Below are positions 54,712-64,000 of a DNA stretch of 64,000 nt, in pieces. The position numbers were made by a program, and so were the translations under genes. Source of the DNA: Amoebidium appalachense (lineage: Eukaryota > Ichthyosporea); the NCBI GenBank assembly GCA_963693365.1, contig CAVNZM010000015.1, forward strand, positions 1,178,001 through 1,242,000. Reading direction: 5' to 3'. The notes under the pieces were generated by a model. The model was not told the DNA's origin, did no database searches, and saw only the letters and a program-made list of their open reading frames with translations. Positions within the stretch are counted from its first letter, which is position 1, and each line of letters begins with the position of its first letter.

Positions 54712-54812
54712 GTCCGACCTGATGTCCAGAAGGCACAATGTAATTTGCATCAGCCGGCAAAGACCCACACAGAATGGGGGGTTTTCTGAGGGAAGACATG
54801 TCGGTTATGCGC

Positions 54813-54861
<49 letters not shown>

Positions 54862-55264
54862 TGTATGTGTGTGTGTTTTGTGTACGCATGTGGAAGAGAG
54901 AGTGTGAGCATGAGCGTGTGTGCGTACGGGTGTGTGCGTGTGGGCATGTGTGTATGTGTGTGTTTGTGTGCACGCCCGTGCGTGCAGGTGCACATGTTTG
55001 TGTATATATATATGTGTCTGTGCATGTTGACATGCGACCGGGTGTGTGCGTGTGTGCGTCCGCATGTATTCGTGAGCCCGCGCGTACATGTGTGTGGGTG
55101 TTGGGGAGGGGCAGTAGGAGAAGAACCTGAGTGGTAAGGAGTATGAGAGTGAGCTTTCGGCACTTTCGAATTACAGGATAAAGTACACCTATACAACACA
55201 TAACTCATAATTAATTCTCAAAAAAAAAAAGGCAACACACACGAGTATCTAACGTAAGTTGCAC

Positions 55265-55295
<31 letters not shown>

Positions 55296-55380
55296 GGGGA
55301 GTCGGGAGAGGGGGGGAGAGGGGGAGAGGGGAGGAGGGTGTGTATGCGGGGGTGGGTGGCTGGGAGGAGGAAGGGGGGGT

Positions 55381-55419
<39 letters not shown>

Positions 55420-56325
55420 GTTACCCTTTTCCCTTCCACCTAGGCAGGTTCATATCGAGGGAGTTGAGGATGGATGATCTGTGTTTCTTGGCTGGCGGCT
55501 CAGATATGTCGTTCTGGTGGTCCGTGACTGGTAGGGCTACTGCAAGAGAGGGGCGACATGAGAAAACAGCCTTTTTCATTTATTTCTTTTCTTTCTTTCT
55601 GTCTCTCTCTCTGTTTTTTTAATGAATAAACAAACATATAAGATAAATACGACAAAGCACAGGCAATAGCTCGAAGTAACACACAAAAAGCACGTTCGGA
55701 GAATATATTGGGTGAAATAAGGGCAAAAGGTGGAGAGAGGGGGGGGGGGCTGGGGGGGTAGAAGTAGGGGCCGGGGGCAGGCGAGGAAAGGGGCTTCTTG
55801 TTACATACCCGGTTCTGCGGCTTGCCTTTTTTGGTCAATCAGCCGACTGAGTGTTTGGTTTGTGGATGTACACACACTGCAACACATCACCCCCCCCGGT
55901 TACTATTTGGCATGCAACAAACCAAAAAAAAAGCCCCCCCCCCCCCCTCCCCCCCGCCTCCCCCCTCCCCCTCGCCCCTGCTTCCCTATCTCCGCATGCT
56001 CCTCCCCCTCCCCCCCCCCCCCTCCCTCCCCTCCTCCCGGCTCCCCTGCCCTTCCCCTCACAACGCCTTCCGTTTTCTTTCTTCCTTCCCCATCCCCTTT
56101 CCCTCCTCCACATACATGCATCTCCCCCCCCCCCTCCCCCCTCCCCGCGCAGAGATATCCCTGCACCTACCTGAGTTCCTTTTCCGAGCTGCTTATAGCC
56201 TCCTTGTACAATTTTTGCAGTTTCTGATAGAGTTTATCTGGTGCCCCTGTCATGATCATAAACACAGTAAGATATTTTCTCAATGGCAGGGAGAAAATTT
56301 GTGGCCGAGAAACGGGAAAAAACAA

Positions 56326-56367
<42 letters not shown>

Positions 56368-56532
56368 GAGAAAGGCTGAATTAATTTGCATTGGGCCAGT
56401 GAAACTGGGGACAGGTGTGTCGTTGTGTTGGTGGAAGTGTGGTGGGTTGCACACTTTATTTTTTTTTTGTGTTCTCCACTTCAGGGTTTTGGGTTTTTCT
56501 TTAATTTGCTGATATGATTCTATGAAGGTTGT

Positions 56533-56565
<33 letters not shown>

Positions 56566-57068
56566 TAGGGAGGTCCTCCCCCTGAGTGAGGGGGACTGGG
56601 GGGGGGGGGGGGGAGGGGGGGGGGGCTTTGGGGGGATGGGGGGGGGGGGGGGGGGGAGGGGGGGGGGGGGAGGATGGGAAGGGGGGTATGTGGGAAAGAT
56701 GTCGAGATATGTGGGGTGTGGAAACACACTAACATAAAATTGCGGGGGAGGAGGGGAGAGGGGGAGGGAGAGGGGAGAGGGGAGAGGGGGGGGGGGAGAG
56801 GGGGGGGGAAGGGGGGGGGGGGGGGGGGGGGGAGGGAGGGGGGAAGCGAGAGAGAGAGAGGGAGAGAGTATCTAGATACCAACCGACCGGCAGGCCAAAG
56901 GGGGGGGGGCGGGGAGGGGGGAAGGGGGGGGGGGGGAGGGGGGAAGGGGGGAGGGGGGGGGGGGGATTAGAAAGTGTTGCATGGTACGAAGTGGACATTC
57001 ACAACGGGCAACACAAATGCAGAGTGCAAACTACAAACAAGAGTATGCACATTAAGCAGAACCCATTC

Positions 57069-57105
<37 letters not shown>

Positions 57106-58210
57106 ATGTCATCCACAGGGGAGGGAGGGGCGCGCGGAGGAAGGGGGGAGGGGGGGGGGGGGGGGGGATGGATGTATGCATTGAAGGGTTGGAGATATAG
57201 AGGAGAGGCCAAAGGACAAAAATACAAAACGGCACAAAAATAAAAAACACGAAATCAAACCATATATAATGGAACAACAAAAATATAAACGTGCAGGCAG
57301 ATAACACTCAAACAGAGCCCACCAGCAAGGGGGGGGGGGGGGGGGGGGAGGGGGTTTTGAATGCGTCAAAAAGTACGAAGTACACAAGAACAAACGGATA
57401 ACACGATGCAGAATGCAAGCCATGCATAAAGAGTATGCATAATAAGCAGAGCCCATCCTCAGGGGGGGCCCACGTCATCCACAGTACCCGAGTTTCGACC
57501 TATTCCCCTCGTTAACGAAACCCAACTCAGATACTGTTTCACTTGAACATGAGTAGGTCACCCGTCTTGATCAGAGACGAGCAGGGTTGCTTATGCAGGC
57601 AAGGGCAGTGGGAAAGGCCGGGGGTTAAAGTTGCAGCAGTAAGCAGAAGCAAGAAAAATATAGATAGGAACTCAGGAGACGGGGCTTCTAGGAAGCTCCC
57701 CCGTCGATACCTAAGTCGATACTTCCCTTGCTAACATACTACACCAGCTGAAAAGAACTAAGTCCCGAAGGCCGCAGAATTCGTAATCAGAGGGGAAAAT
57801 ATGAGATTTGACCCACGCCGCAGGGTAGTAACACGCTTACTAGGGCGGAACTTTATCGTCTTCGAACGGAAAGCTATGCCCCCGGATGTCAGCCGGAAAT
57901 ATGGTATCACCCATTGCTTTGGGCTTGAAAAAAGCCAAACCGATAGTCCGAGTTATGTTACGCCGGCGGGTAACATGCCGCATGGGTTCCAAGGGAGCTG
58001 TCGCCAACAGAGCGGTGTGTGCATGCGTGCGCGTAACGCAATGTGTGAAGTGGGGGGAGGGGGGGGGGATCGTCTACCTCCGGCCCTATTTTCCTCCTGT
58101 ATTCGTGCGTGTAGTGCCGATATGCTCACCAGCACACTGCCCGTCTCTTTGCTCAGTCGGTCTACTTGTTGCAGCCCAGAGTGCACCTCCCCATATAGCT
58201 CACGCTCCAT
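51971..58210 (-). CDS. SGF29: SAGA-associated factor 29 (tandem-Tudor histone reader)
   Basis: Eight reverse-strand exons: 58210-58078, 56246-56171, 55846-55809, 55539-55440, 54785-54719, 54110-53956, 53476-53314, 52093-51971 (stop TAG). Phases join exactly to 284 residues, against about 293 in human SGF29. The N terminus is a coiled-coil-like helix (MERELYGEVHSGLQQVDRLS, then SALHARIQEENRAG). A linker contains EPPAKKHRSSIL and KPPILCGSLPAD. Two Tudor repeats follow: EEVWILATVISFNADKNKYE with VEDIMEEE, then YILALYPQTTCFYPGTIVS and NDYLVEFQDDED, ending IAQRYVLANPGKPP. SGF29 bridges H3K4me2/3 to the SAGA/ATAC acetyltransferase; the aromatic and acidic positions of the reader pocket appear present. 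The ATG is two bases after a CATCAG that could be an acceptor, so a 5' UTR intron is possible. Confidence 0.92.
52990..53140 (-). repeat. Composite dispersed repeat, 5'-shortened, with family A unit
   Basis: The reverse complement matches 40285-40425: CCCGGGTACTGTG-like start (here AAACTCGGGTACTGTGCATG), GACGTGG, C run, TGAGGATGGGCTCTGCTTAT and TGACGCATTCAAA before poly-C. SGF29 last intron, sense. Confidence 0.8.
53760..53912 (-). repeat. Dispersed poly-C-tailed repeat, family B (diverged)
   Basis: The reverse complement ends TTGTAGCCCTCTGATGCATA before poly-C, like the family B tail. SGF29 intron, sense. Confidence 0.45.
54111..54190 (+). repeat. (GT)n microsatellite forming an SGF29 acceptor
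   Basis: On the coding strand this is (CA)nCAG directly at exon border 54110. Confidence 0.9.
56968..57075 (-). repeat. Dispersed poly-C-tailed repeat, family A
   Basis: The reverse complement reads AAGAATGGGTTCTGCTTAAT, CACTCTGCATTTGTGTTGCC and CACTTTCTAA before C's. SGF29 intron 1, sense. Confidence 0.65.
57165..57330 (-). repeat. Dispersed poly-C-tailed repeat, family B
   Basis: The reverse complement starts GGTGGGCTCTGTTTGAGTGT and ends CTCCAACCCTTCAATGCATA before C's. SGF29 intron 1, sense. Confidence 0.65.
57352..57740 (-). repeat. Composite dispersed repeat, longest copy
   Basis: The reverse complement runs GGGGAGCTTCCTAGAAGCCC, GAGTTCCTATCTATA, TACTGCTGCAAC, GCATAAGCAACCCTGCTCGT, CAGTATCTGAGTTGGG, GTCGAAACTCG, GTGGATGACGTGGGCCCCCC, TGAGGATGGGCTCTGCTTAT, TGACGCATTCAAA and poly-C. 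No open frame of note. SGF29 intron 1, sense. Confidence 0.8.
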
Positions 58211-58289
58211 TTCTGATGTGTAACAGTCAGTTGAAGGGGGTTTTCTTATATCTAGTTTGTATTCTTTTTTACGCAGCATTGATGTATTC

Positions 58290-58350
58290 ATATATCTCCC
58301 TCTTGTGCACCTCCTCATATAGTTCACACTCCACTTCTGATGTAGAACAG
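58290..58350 (-). repeat. Upstream copy of the SGF29 first coding exon border
   Basis: The reverse strand reads ACATCAGAAGTGGAGTGTGA, then ACTATATGAGGAGGTGCAC. This duplicates ACATCAGAAATGGAGCGTGA, then GCTATATGGGGAGGTGCAC, at the real exon about 110 bases away. The start codon is GTG in the copy. Confidence 0.8.
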
Positions 58351-58476
58351 TCAGTATAAAGTTCTTATCTTATTCAAGATTATATCTTAATTGCTTTCTA
58401 GTGTTTATGTGTCTCTCTCTTTCTGTCCTTCCCCTTTCTCAAAGGGTATCGACCCCTCTTCTTTTCGTTTCTACAG

Positions 58477-58546
58477 GGTTGAATATTCTCGAGTTCGGGG
58501 CAAGCTCTCCCTGTACGTGATACATTTAAATATCAGACGACTTCAG
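58477..58546 (+). CDS. Possible isolated forward-strand exon, unrecognised
   Basis: A strong pyrimidine tract and TTTCTACAG precede 70 bases that end at TTCAG|GTTAGA. In phase 1 it reads VEYSRVRGKLSLYVIHLNIR and then RLQ. The composition is protein-like but I do not recognise it, and no partner exon was found on this strand. It may be chance. Confidence 0.25.
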
Positions 58547-58748
58547 GTTAGATAATAAAAAGGTAAAACACTGCCACTTACAGCTATGGTGTATTTTTCG
58601 TGAGTCGATTTACACCCTTTTATTCCAACCGCACATGACAAACAGAAGGAAAGAGAGAATAGATAAATGCACGGGAGATCCGAGACAAAGGAAAAAAAGA
58701 GAGAAAAGTCACTGGTGTCTGTACGTATTGCACATGTGTGTCTCTCTC

Positions 58749-58754
<6 letters not shown>

Positions 58755-58809
<55 letters not shown>

Positions 58810-58810
58810 C
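58755..58810 (+). repeat. (GT)n microsatellite
   Basis: About 52 bases of GT between the divergent genes. Confidence 0.88.
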
Positions 58811-60467
58811 AGTGGTAGTAGTGGTTGTAGTTAAGTGGGGTGACGGGGGGGGAAGGGGGGAGGGGGGGGGGGGGGGGGGGGGGGCTCTGAGGGTGTGTGC
58901 ATGCCTGTGCCATGTGCATGCCTGTGCCATGTGCATGTGTGCCTGTGAGTATATGTGTGTGTGCGTGTGTGCTGAGAAGCACAAACAAGGACAAATAAGG
59001 GAGTGTGCGCCTGCGCGCACCTGTGCAAGTTGTGCGTGATTGTGCATGTGTTGTGATGTAAATCGATGAGTAAGCACAGGTACACAGGCATAGTGTGTGT
59101 GTATGCATGTGTATATGTGAATGTGTGCGCGTGGGGATGAGTGCGGACATTTTATTTCATGCTGTTGTGCAAACTCCAATCATCATAGCATCACGATGCA
59201 TGTGACTACAGCATGTTGCAATATCCAGATGGATCTAGGGAGTACAGCCCGGAGGAAACACCGTCGAAAAACCAGCATGCTCATGCAGCATTCAAAGCCT
59301 TACTTTCTTTGCACCTGCTACAGTTAACGTGAGCTCACGGGGATACATTAAAAGAAAAGGAGGAGAGTAGGGAGAAATGAGGGGGGATGCGGGGGGGCAA
59401 GGGGTGCGAGAGGCAAGGGCACAGGAGACGGGGAGGGAGGGAGGGAGGGATGGTCGGAAAGGAAAAAAGGGAGAGGGTTTTTACTTGGCTTTTCACACGT
59501 TGACGAAGTGCCTTATTATATGACGAATATGGCTTCTCGATAACTGTGATGTGCGGGTCCTTTAAATGCCACTGTAAAAGCCTAGCGATCCAACAGGAAC
59601 AGAATTTAAAGGGTGCGTTATTTCAGAACTTTGGCGAGTCTGTATCTACGGTGTGTAGCTTTGACAGAGCTTCCATATATAGAGCTTATATGTGTTAAGA
59701 TTTTTGTGCGCTAGCTTCATACATACGGCCAAATGTGCACAGTTGTAAGAAACATCCAAAAACAACAAAAAGAAAAACACCTTTTACCAGTGCTCCAGCT
59801 CCCTCCCTGGCTACTGCGTGAGTAGTAAGCACAGGGCGCCAACATCAGATATGGGAAACTTTCGGCCAAACTTCGCGGCCAGTCGCATATTGATCGGCAT
59901 TTAAGCTGATTAAACAAGGCGAGAGCTGTTCGAATGCGATTTGTTTATTTGCAAATAGGCGGTATGCACCCACCGAGATACTCGATCAAGATAAGCCTCC
60001 TTTTCTTCTGGTGAACTTCAAAGCGTGACCTTCGCGCCTTGCAGACTCTAAGACATGCTCATTTGGTGCAGAATTAGTCTTATAACTCTTTCTTAGAACT
60101 AATATGTTTGGAACATGAACGGGTGAGGGAGTCTGTCATCCATCACATTACTTCCTTGACAATACCCCTGAGTTATAGGGATTGGTGAGGCAGATTCCTT
60201 CGAACCACAAATATAACTTTGCTACACCAAAAGGGATAGCTCTTTTCTTGTTCAGCCGTCCGAGTGCACACCACATCCTTTCTGGATGCAACATCTACAA
60301 CAAAAACACACTCCATTCATTTTGTACCAACACCCAACCGCTCAGATGGTCTCGTTTTGGGCTACCCAATAGGAACAGTTAACACCAAGAAGAGTACTTT
60401 CTCAGACTCCCTTGCAAGGGCCTTTGTAAATCTAGCGATATATACCCCAGATAAGCAGTCAGAAAAA

Positions 60468-60550
60468 ATGGCAGATGCTGCTTGGGACGACTGGGAGACG
60501 GCAGAAGATGCAGGGGGTATGCTTGGGGTTCGCTCCTCCCCCCCCCCCCC

Positions 60551-60587
<37 letters not shown>

Positions 60588-60774
60588 TCCCTCCCTGTCC
60601 CCTCTCCCCTCGACACACGCAGCAAACCTTTACCTAAGACCTTTCCCCTTATCATTAACAGTATTTTTTGCCTGTTTACTAAAACAGTGGCTCGTGAACC
60701 CGAGGCATCGTGCTGTCGTTGAATACTTCGTCTGTGAGTCCGACTTTGGATTTTCTGACTAAACTGTGCCCCCC

Positions 60775-60809
<35 letters not shown>

Positions 60810-61136
60810 CTCCCCGTCCTCCTCTCCCCACGCGCCACTACACACATAAACGGCGCACGCAAGCACGCAGACATGCATGAGCGTACAGACACACGCACAC
60901 ACAAGCCCACGCACATGCACACAGACACACAGACACAAAACACAAAAACACACACTAACACACACAAAACACAAAGACACACAAACACAGACAAATCTAA
61001 TGCACATACACGCACATGCACATACAACACGCACACACACACATACCCCCCCCACCCCCCCACCCCCCACCCCCACACACACATACCCCCCCCCCCCCCC
61101 CCCCCCCCCCCCACACACACACACATGCCCCCTCCC

Positions 61137-61167
<31 letters not shown>

Positions 61168-62330
61168 ATACCTCTCTTCCGCCTTTTTCCCCTTCCTCGC
61201 TCCAAGGGCTCCCACCTTGTTTTAGCCCCTCCCCCCCCCTCCCCCCCCCCCCCCCCCCCCCCCCGCCCCCGGCCCCTCTCCCCCTCCCCCCCCAACCCCC
61301 CCCCCCACACACACACCATATCAGGTGTACGATAAAGTGAAAGTTAACACAGAGGAGGAGGCCCAGAAACAAAAATCATTACTCAGGTAAGCTCGATTGG
61401 ATTCCTCCCCTCCTCCCCCCTTCCCCCCTCTCCCGCGTGACTGCCCCCCCCTCCCCCCCCCCCCCCCCCCCCCCCCCGAGGTTGGGCTCTGCTTATGATG
61501 CATACTCTCTGTGTGTGCTCTGCAACACGTGTCTATATTGTTTTGTCTTTCGTAAGTGTGTTCATCGCATCCTGTAACCCATCTCTACCCCCCCCCCCCC
61601 CCCCCAAAAAAAAAAAAAAAAAGAAAAAAAAAGAAAGAAAGAAAGAAAGAAAGGCAAGAAATGAAAAAGAAAAACCCTTTTCCCTCTTGTGCAGGGCTGT
61701 CGGTTTTGGCTCAAGAATGCGTTGTGCATTGGTTTTTAGATTTGTCCTGTTTTATTATTGGTAATTTTTTTTTTTTACGATCGTTCTTTGTTTTTTTGTC
61801 TCACTTTGTTTCTTTTCTTTTGTGCATTTTATCCCCCCCCCCCTCTCTAACCCCTAACCCCCATCCCCTTCCCCCTTATTCTGGGTAAATGTTTTATCTG
61901 AAGAACCGGGTATTCAAAAGGTTGGAAGGCAATGGTGAAGCTGCGGGGGGAGGGAGGGGGGGCGGAGGTAGGTCTATACGAGGGAAGCCCTAGGTATAGG
62001 GAGATCGGATGATAACCGGCTAAAAAAATCCAATAATTGATAATAATTTACAAAAATAAAAAACATAAACCCAATAACCATAACCCTATGTGTGTCTGGG
62101 CCCTAAATGGGGGGGCTGCCGCCCCCCCAACCCCCCGCTAAGGGGCCTGACGGCCCCTTTATGTCGCTTGGGGATCGAATCGTTCTCCCCTGATTTTACG
62201 TCATCGGATCGTGTTTTGTCCAATCAGGTGCGCGGGGACTTCCGGCGTATGGACTTAGGTGGGGGGGGGGCGGAAGGAGGTCAACAGAGGATTGTGGGAG
62301 AGAACGCTAGAGGAGGGGAGGGTGTGTGTT

Positions 62331-62361
<31 letters not shown>

Positions 62362-62796
62362 AGGGGGGGGGAGGGGGGGAGGGAGGGGGGGGGACCTCTC
62401 AATTGTATGATGCTGAACCCGACTCTTATCTTTCACGAAAATTCAAAATCTCTCAAGCCATGCTACCTCAACCCCTTTTACTAATTTTCCCTCACGTTTA
62501 AAAACTCATTTACCCTACCCTACTTCCCTCCCCCCCGCCCCACCCCCCTCCCCCCGGTTCTTTTTGCCCTGCACACAACACACCACCAACCAACATAGAA
62601 CTCTTCGTTGATTTGTGTGCATGTGGGCTTCGTGTTTATGATCGTAAGCATGTATTAAATAGTTATTGCAATAAGGAATGCATTTTTGAGAACAAACCCC
62701 CTCTTTTCTCTCATTCATTGCAACTTTTTTGTTCTCTCCGCCTCTTCCCCCCTTCCCCCCCTCCCCCTCCCCCCCCCCCCCCCCCCGGATATTTAC

Positions 62797-62839
<43 letters not shown>

Positions 62840-63371
62840 CAGTAAGTTTGACCCAAATGCCAAAGTCTTTGTGATGAAAACGGAAGATCAGGCTTCACAG
62901 TTTGTTCCTCAGGTATAAAACGAACCCCCCCCCCCCCCCCCCCCCCCCCCCAAGAAAACACTTTACTGCTGGCAGAGGCTGAAGTGGAGGGGGTAGAGTT
63001 TGGGGAGGGGGGAAGGGGGTGGGTGGGTGGTGGGGGGGGGGGGGGAGGGGGGAAGTGTGGGAGGTGGGCGCCGGGGGGAGGGGGGGGGGAGGGGGGGGGG
63101 GGTATACAGGAGGAAACACGGGAACACAGTATTTGGTGTAAACGCGCGTGAATCCCTGATGACGGGTTCGGTTCTGAGTCACTTTTTTGCCTTCTTCCTC
63201 CTTTTTCTTTTAGACCGAAAGCCTGAAATATTATCTGCGTGTCTTTCCGATTCTCTGACACCCTCTATTTAAATCCTCGGGAGTACCTCCACCCACCTCA
63301 CATATACCTGCCCACATCTCAAACCTCTCGTCTCAATTCGAATCATCCGCTCATTTTGCACCCGCCCCTCC

Positions 63372-63415
<44 letters not shown>

Positions 63416-63419
63416 CAAC

Positions 63420-63493
<74 letters not shown>

Positions 63494-63518
63494 CACACAC
63501 ACACACACACACACACAA

Positions 63519-63554
<36 letters not shown>

Positions 63555-63976
63555 ACACACGCACGCACCAAACCACCACCACCCCACCACCCCCACCCCT
63601 GGCACCACCACCGCCAACTTCTCTGCTTGTCCCTACATCCCACTGAGATTGCCACCACTCACATTATAAAGTTTTATATATTGCAAAACACCACTCACAC
63701 CACCGCCACCACAGGTTAAAATCTTAAAGCGCCAATCACCATCGTCGCCAGGCAGTAGCACCGCAGCCACCGTGAGAAACATTGTGGGTGCCGTGACGTC
63801 ATCACCATCCGCCAACGCCCAAAAAACGCTAGAACAGAGGGAGCAGGATTACGCAAAGGCCCGCGCGCGAATTTTCGGCGAAAATTCAAACACCACGGGG
63901 GGCCCCAAGACTATGCAAGAGAAGGAGGAGGCTTATGCGGCGGCGAGAGCGAGAATTTTCGCTGATAGTCAACCAG
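60468..63976 (+). CDS. SZRD1: SUZ-domain protein, SZRD1-like (3' end beyond the window)
   Basis: Four exons: 60468-60516, 61353-61386, 62843-62912 and 63715-63976, the last ending at an in-phase CCAG|GTATGT donor, so more exons follow. The start is [16 protein letters not shown], like the acidic/Trp N terminus of SZRD1. Exon 3 reads [16 protein letters not shown]. Exon 4 begins [13 protein letters not shown], and [18 protein letters not shown] follows; these are the two halves of a SUZ motif. A second copy, [19 protein letters not shown], follows. SUZ motifs are basic RNA-binding segments (family knowledge). Exon 2 is the least certain: its acceptor AACACAG at 61346-61352 is the only choice that keeps the phase, but a good acceptor also exists at 61324 and would shift the frame. 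Introns hold C and CA tracts and one family A repeat. Confidence 0.82.
61484..61605 (+). repeat. Dispersed poly-C-tailed repeat, family A
   Basis: GAGGTTGGGCTCTGCTTATG, ATGCATACTCTCTGTGTGTG and ATTGTTTTGTCTTTCGTAAG, then a C tail and an A run. SZRD1 intron 2, sense. Confidence 0.65.
62109..62159. other. Two adjacent perfect GC-rich hairpins
   Basis: GGGGGGGC-TGCC-GCCCCCCC (62109-62128) and AAGGGGCC-TGAC-GGCCCCTT (62140-62159), each with an 8-base stem and 4-base loop, in SZRD1 intron 2. Confidence 0.7.
63366..63560 (+). repeat. Poly-C followed by (CA)n in SZRD1 intron 3
   Basis: A C run (63374-63413) and then CA arrays with TACACGCAC interruptions to about 63560. Confidence 0.88.
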
Positions 63977-64000
63977 GTATGTTGGGGACAGAACCCTCCC

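Larger units (their letters stand above)
58211..60467. promoter_or_regulatory. Divergent intergenic region (SGF29 / SZRD1-like), candidate promoter region
   Basis: The two starts face apart across 2.26 kb. It contains the exon-border copy at 58290-58350, a GT/G block at 58755-58884 and ordinary-complexity DNA from 59150 to 60467. Inverted or direct CCAAT motifs occur near 60366. No core promoter element can be assigned. Confidence 0.4.

Noticed and set aside
57540-57610. 5S rRNA or tRNA gene in the composite repeat
   Set aside because: An AGCAGGGTTG-type block and a near B-box are present, but no full-length structure or consensus could be built.
60690-60722. Alternative SZRD1 exon 2 after AAAACAG ([11 protein letters not shown])
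   Set aside because: In the required phase it runs into TGA after 11 codons and has no good donor in frame.
61325-61352. Longer form of SZRD1 exon 2 from the CATATCAG acceptor
   Set aside because: From phase 1 it reads into TAA at once; phase 0 would need a different exon 1 donor, which I could not find. It remains the main alternative.
60362-61372. 336-codon reverse-strand open frame
   Set aside because: Gly and Cys/Val runs from poly-C and CA tracts read backwards; it overlaps SZRD1 exons 1 and 2.
61840-61875. Telomere-like CTAACCCCTAACCCCC
   Set aside because: Only two imperfect units inside an intron; no array.

Overview
The window is nuclear DNA from a eukaryote with spliceosomal introns. 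It uses the standard genetic code: TAA, TAG and TGA all end reconstructed genes. I place it as a protist or alga of uncertain lineage, because it combines a plant/fungal-style 7TM-RGS protein and a plant/algal-type alpha/beta hydrolase with animal-like FBXL2, SGF29, SZRD1 and MPPE1 relatives. Non-coding DNA is saturated with (CA)n/(GT)n microsatellites and very long poly-C/poly-G runs. Almost all long open frames are translations of these tracts, not genes.

Eight genes can be read by joining exons with GT-AG borders and consistent phases. In order: the 3' end of SEC61G (+, 21-1568); a four-exon seven-transmembrane RGS protein (+, 11676-15705); a three-exon alpha/beta hydrolase (-, 17020-19950); a seven-exon MPPE1/PGAP5-like metallophosphoesterase (-, 21130-27312); the six-exon ESCRT-II subunit VPS25 (+, 28538-33902); a 17-exon FBXL2/FBXL20-like F-box/LRR gene ending in a CaaX box (+, 36321-50999); an eight-exon SAGA subunit SGF29 (-, 51971-58210); and the 5' part of an SZRD1-like SUZ-domain gene (+, 60468-63976, continuing past the edge). 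MPPE1/VPS25 and SGF29/SZRD1 are head to head across 1.2 and 2.3 kb and may share promoters. FBXL and SGF29 converge. The products act in unrelated housekeeping processes (translocation, G-protein signalling, GPI remodelling, endosomal sorting, ubiquitination, chromatin, RNA binding), so there is no functional cluster. The ~10 kb between SEC61G and the RGS gene has no recognised gene.

The unusual biology is in the introns. Two related families of ~110-150 bp dispersed repeats, each ending in poly-C, lie inside genes; all 17 intragenic copies I found are in the sense direction of their host gene. Several introns carry tandem arrays whose unit copies the adjacent splice site plus a piece of the neighbouring exon. 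Many introns begin in (GT)n or G tracts and/or end in (CA)nCAG or C tracts, so some could pair end to end.
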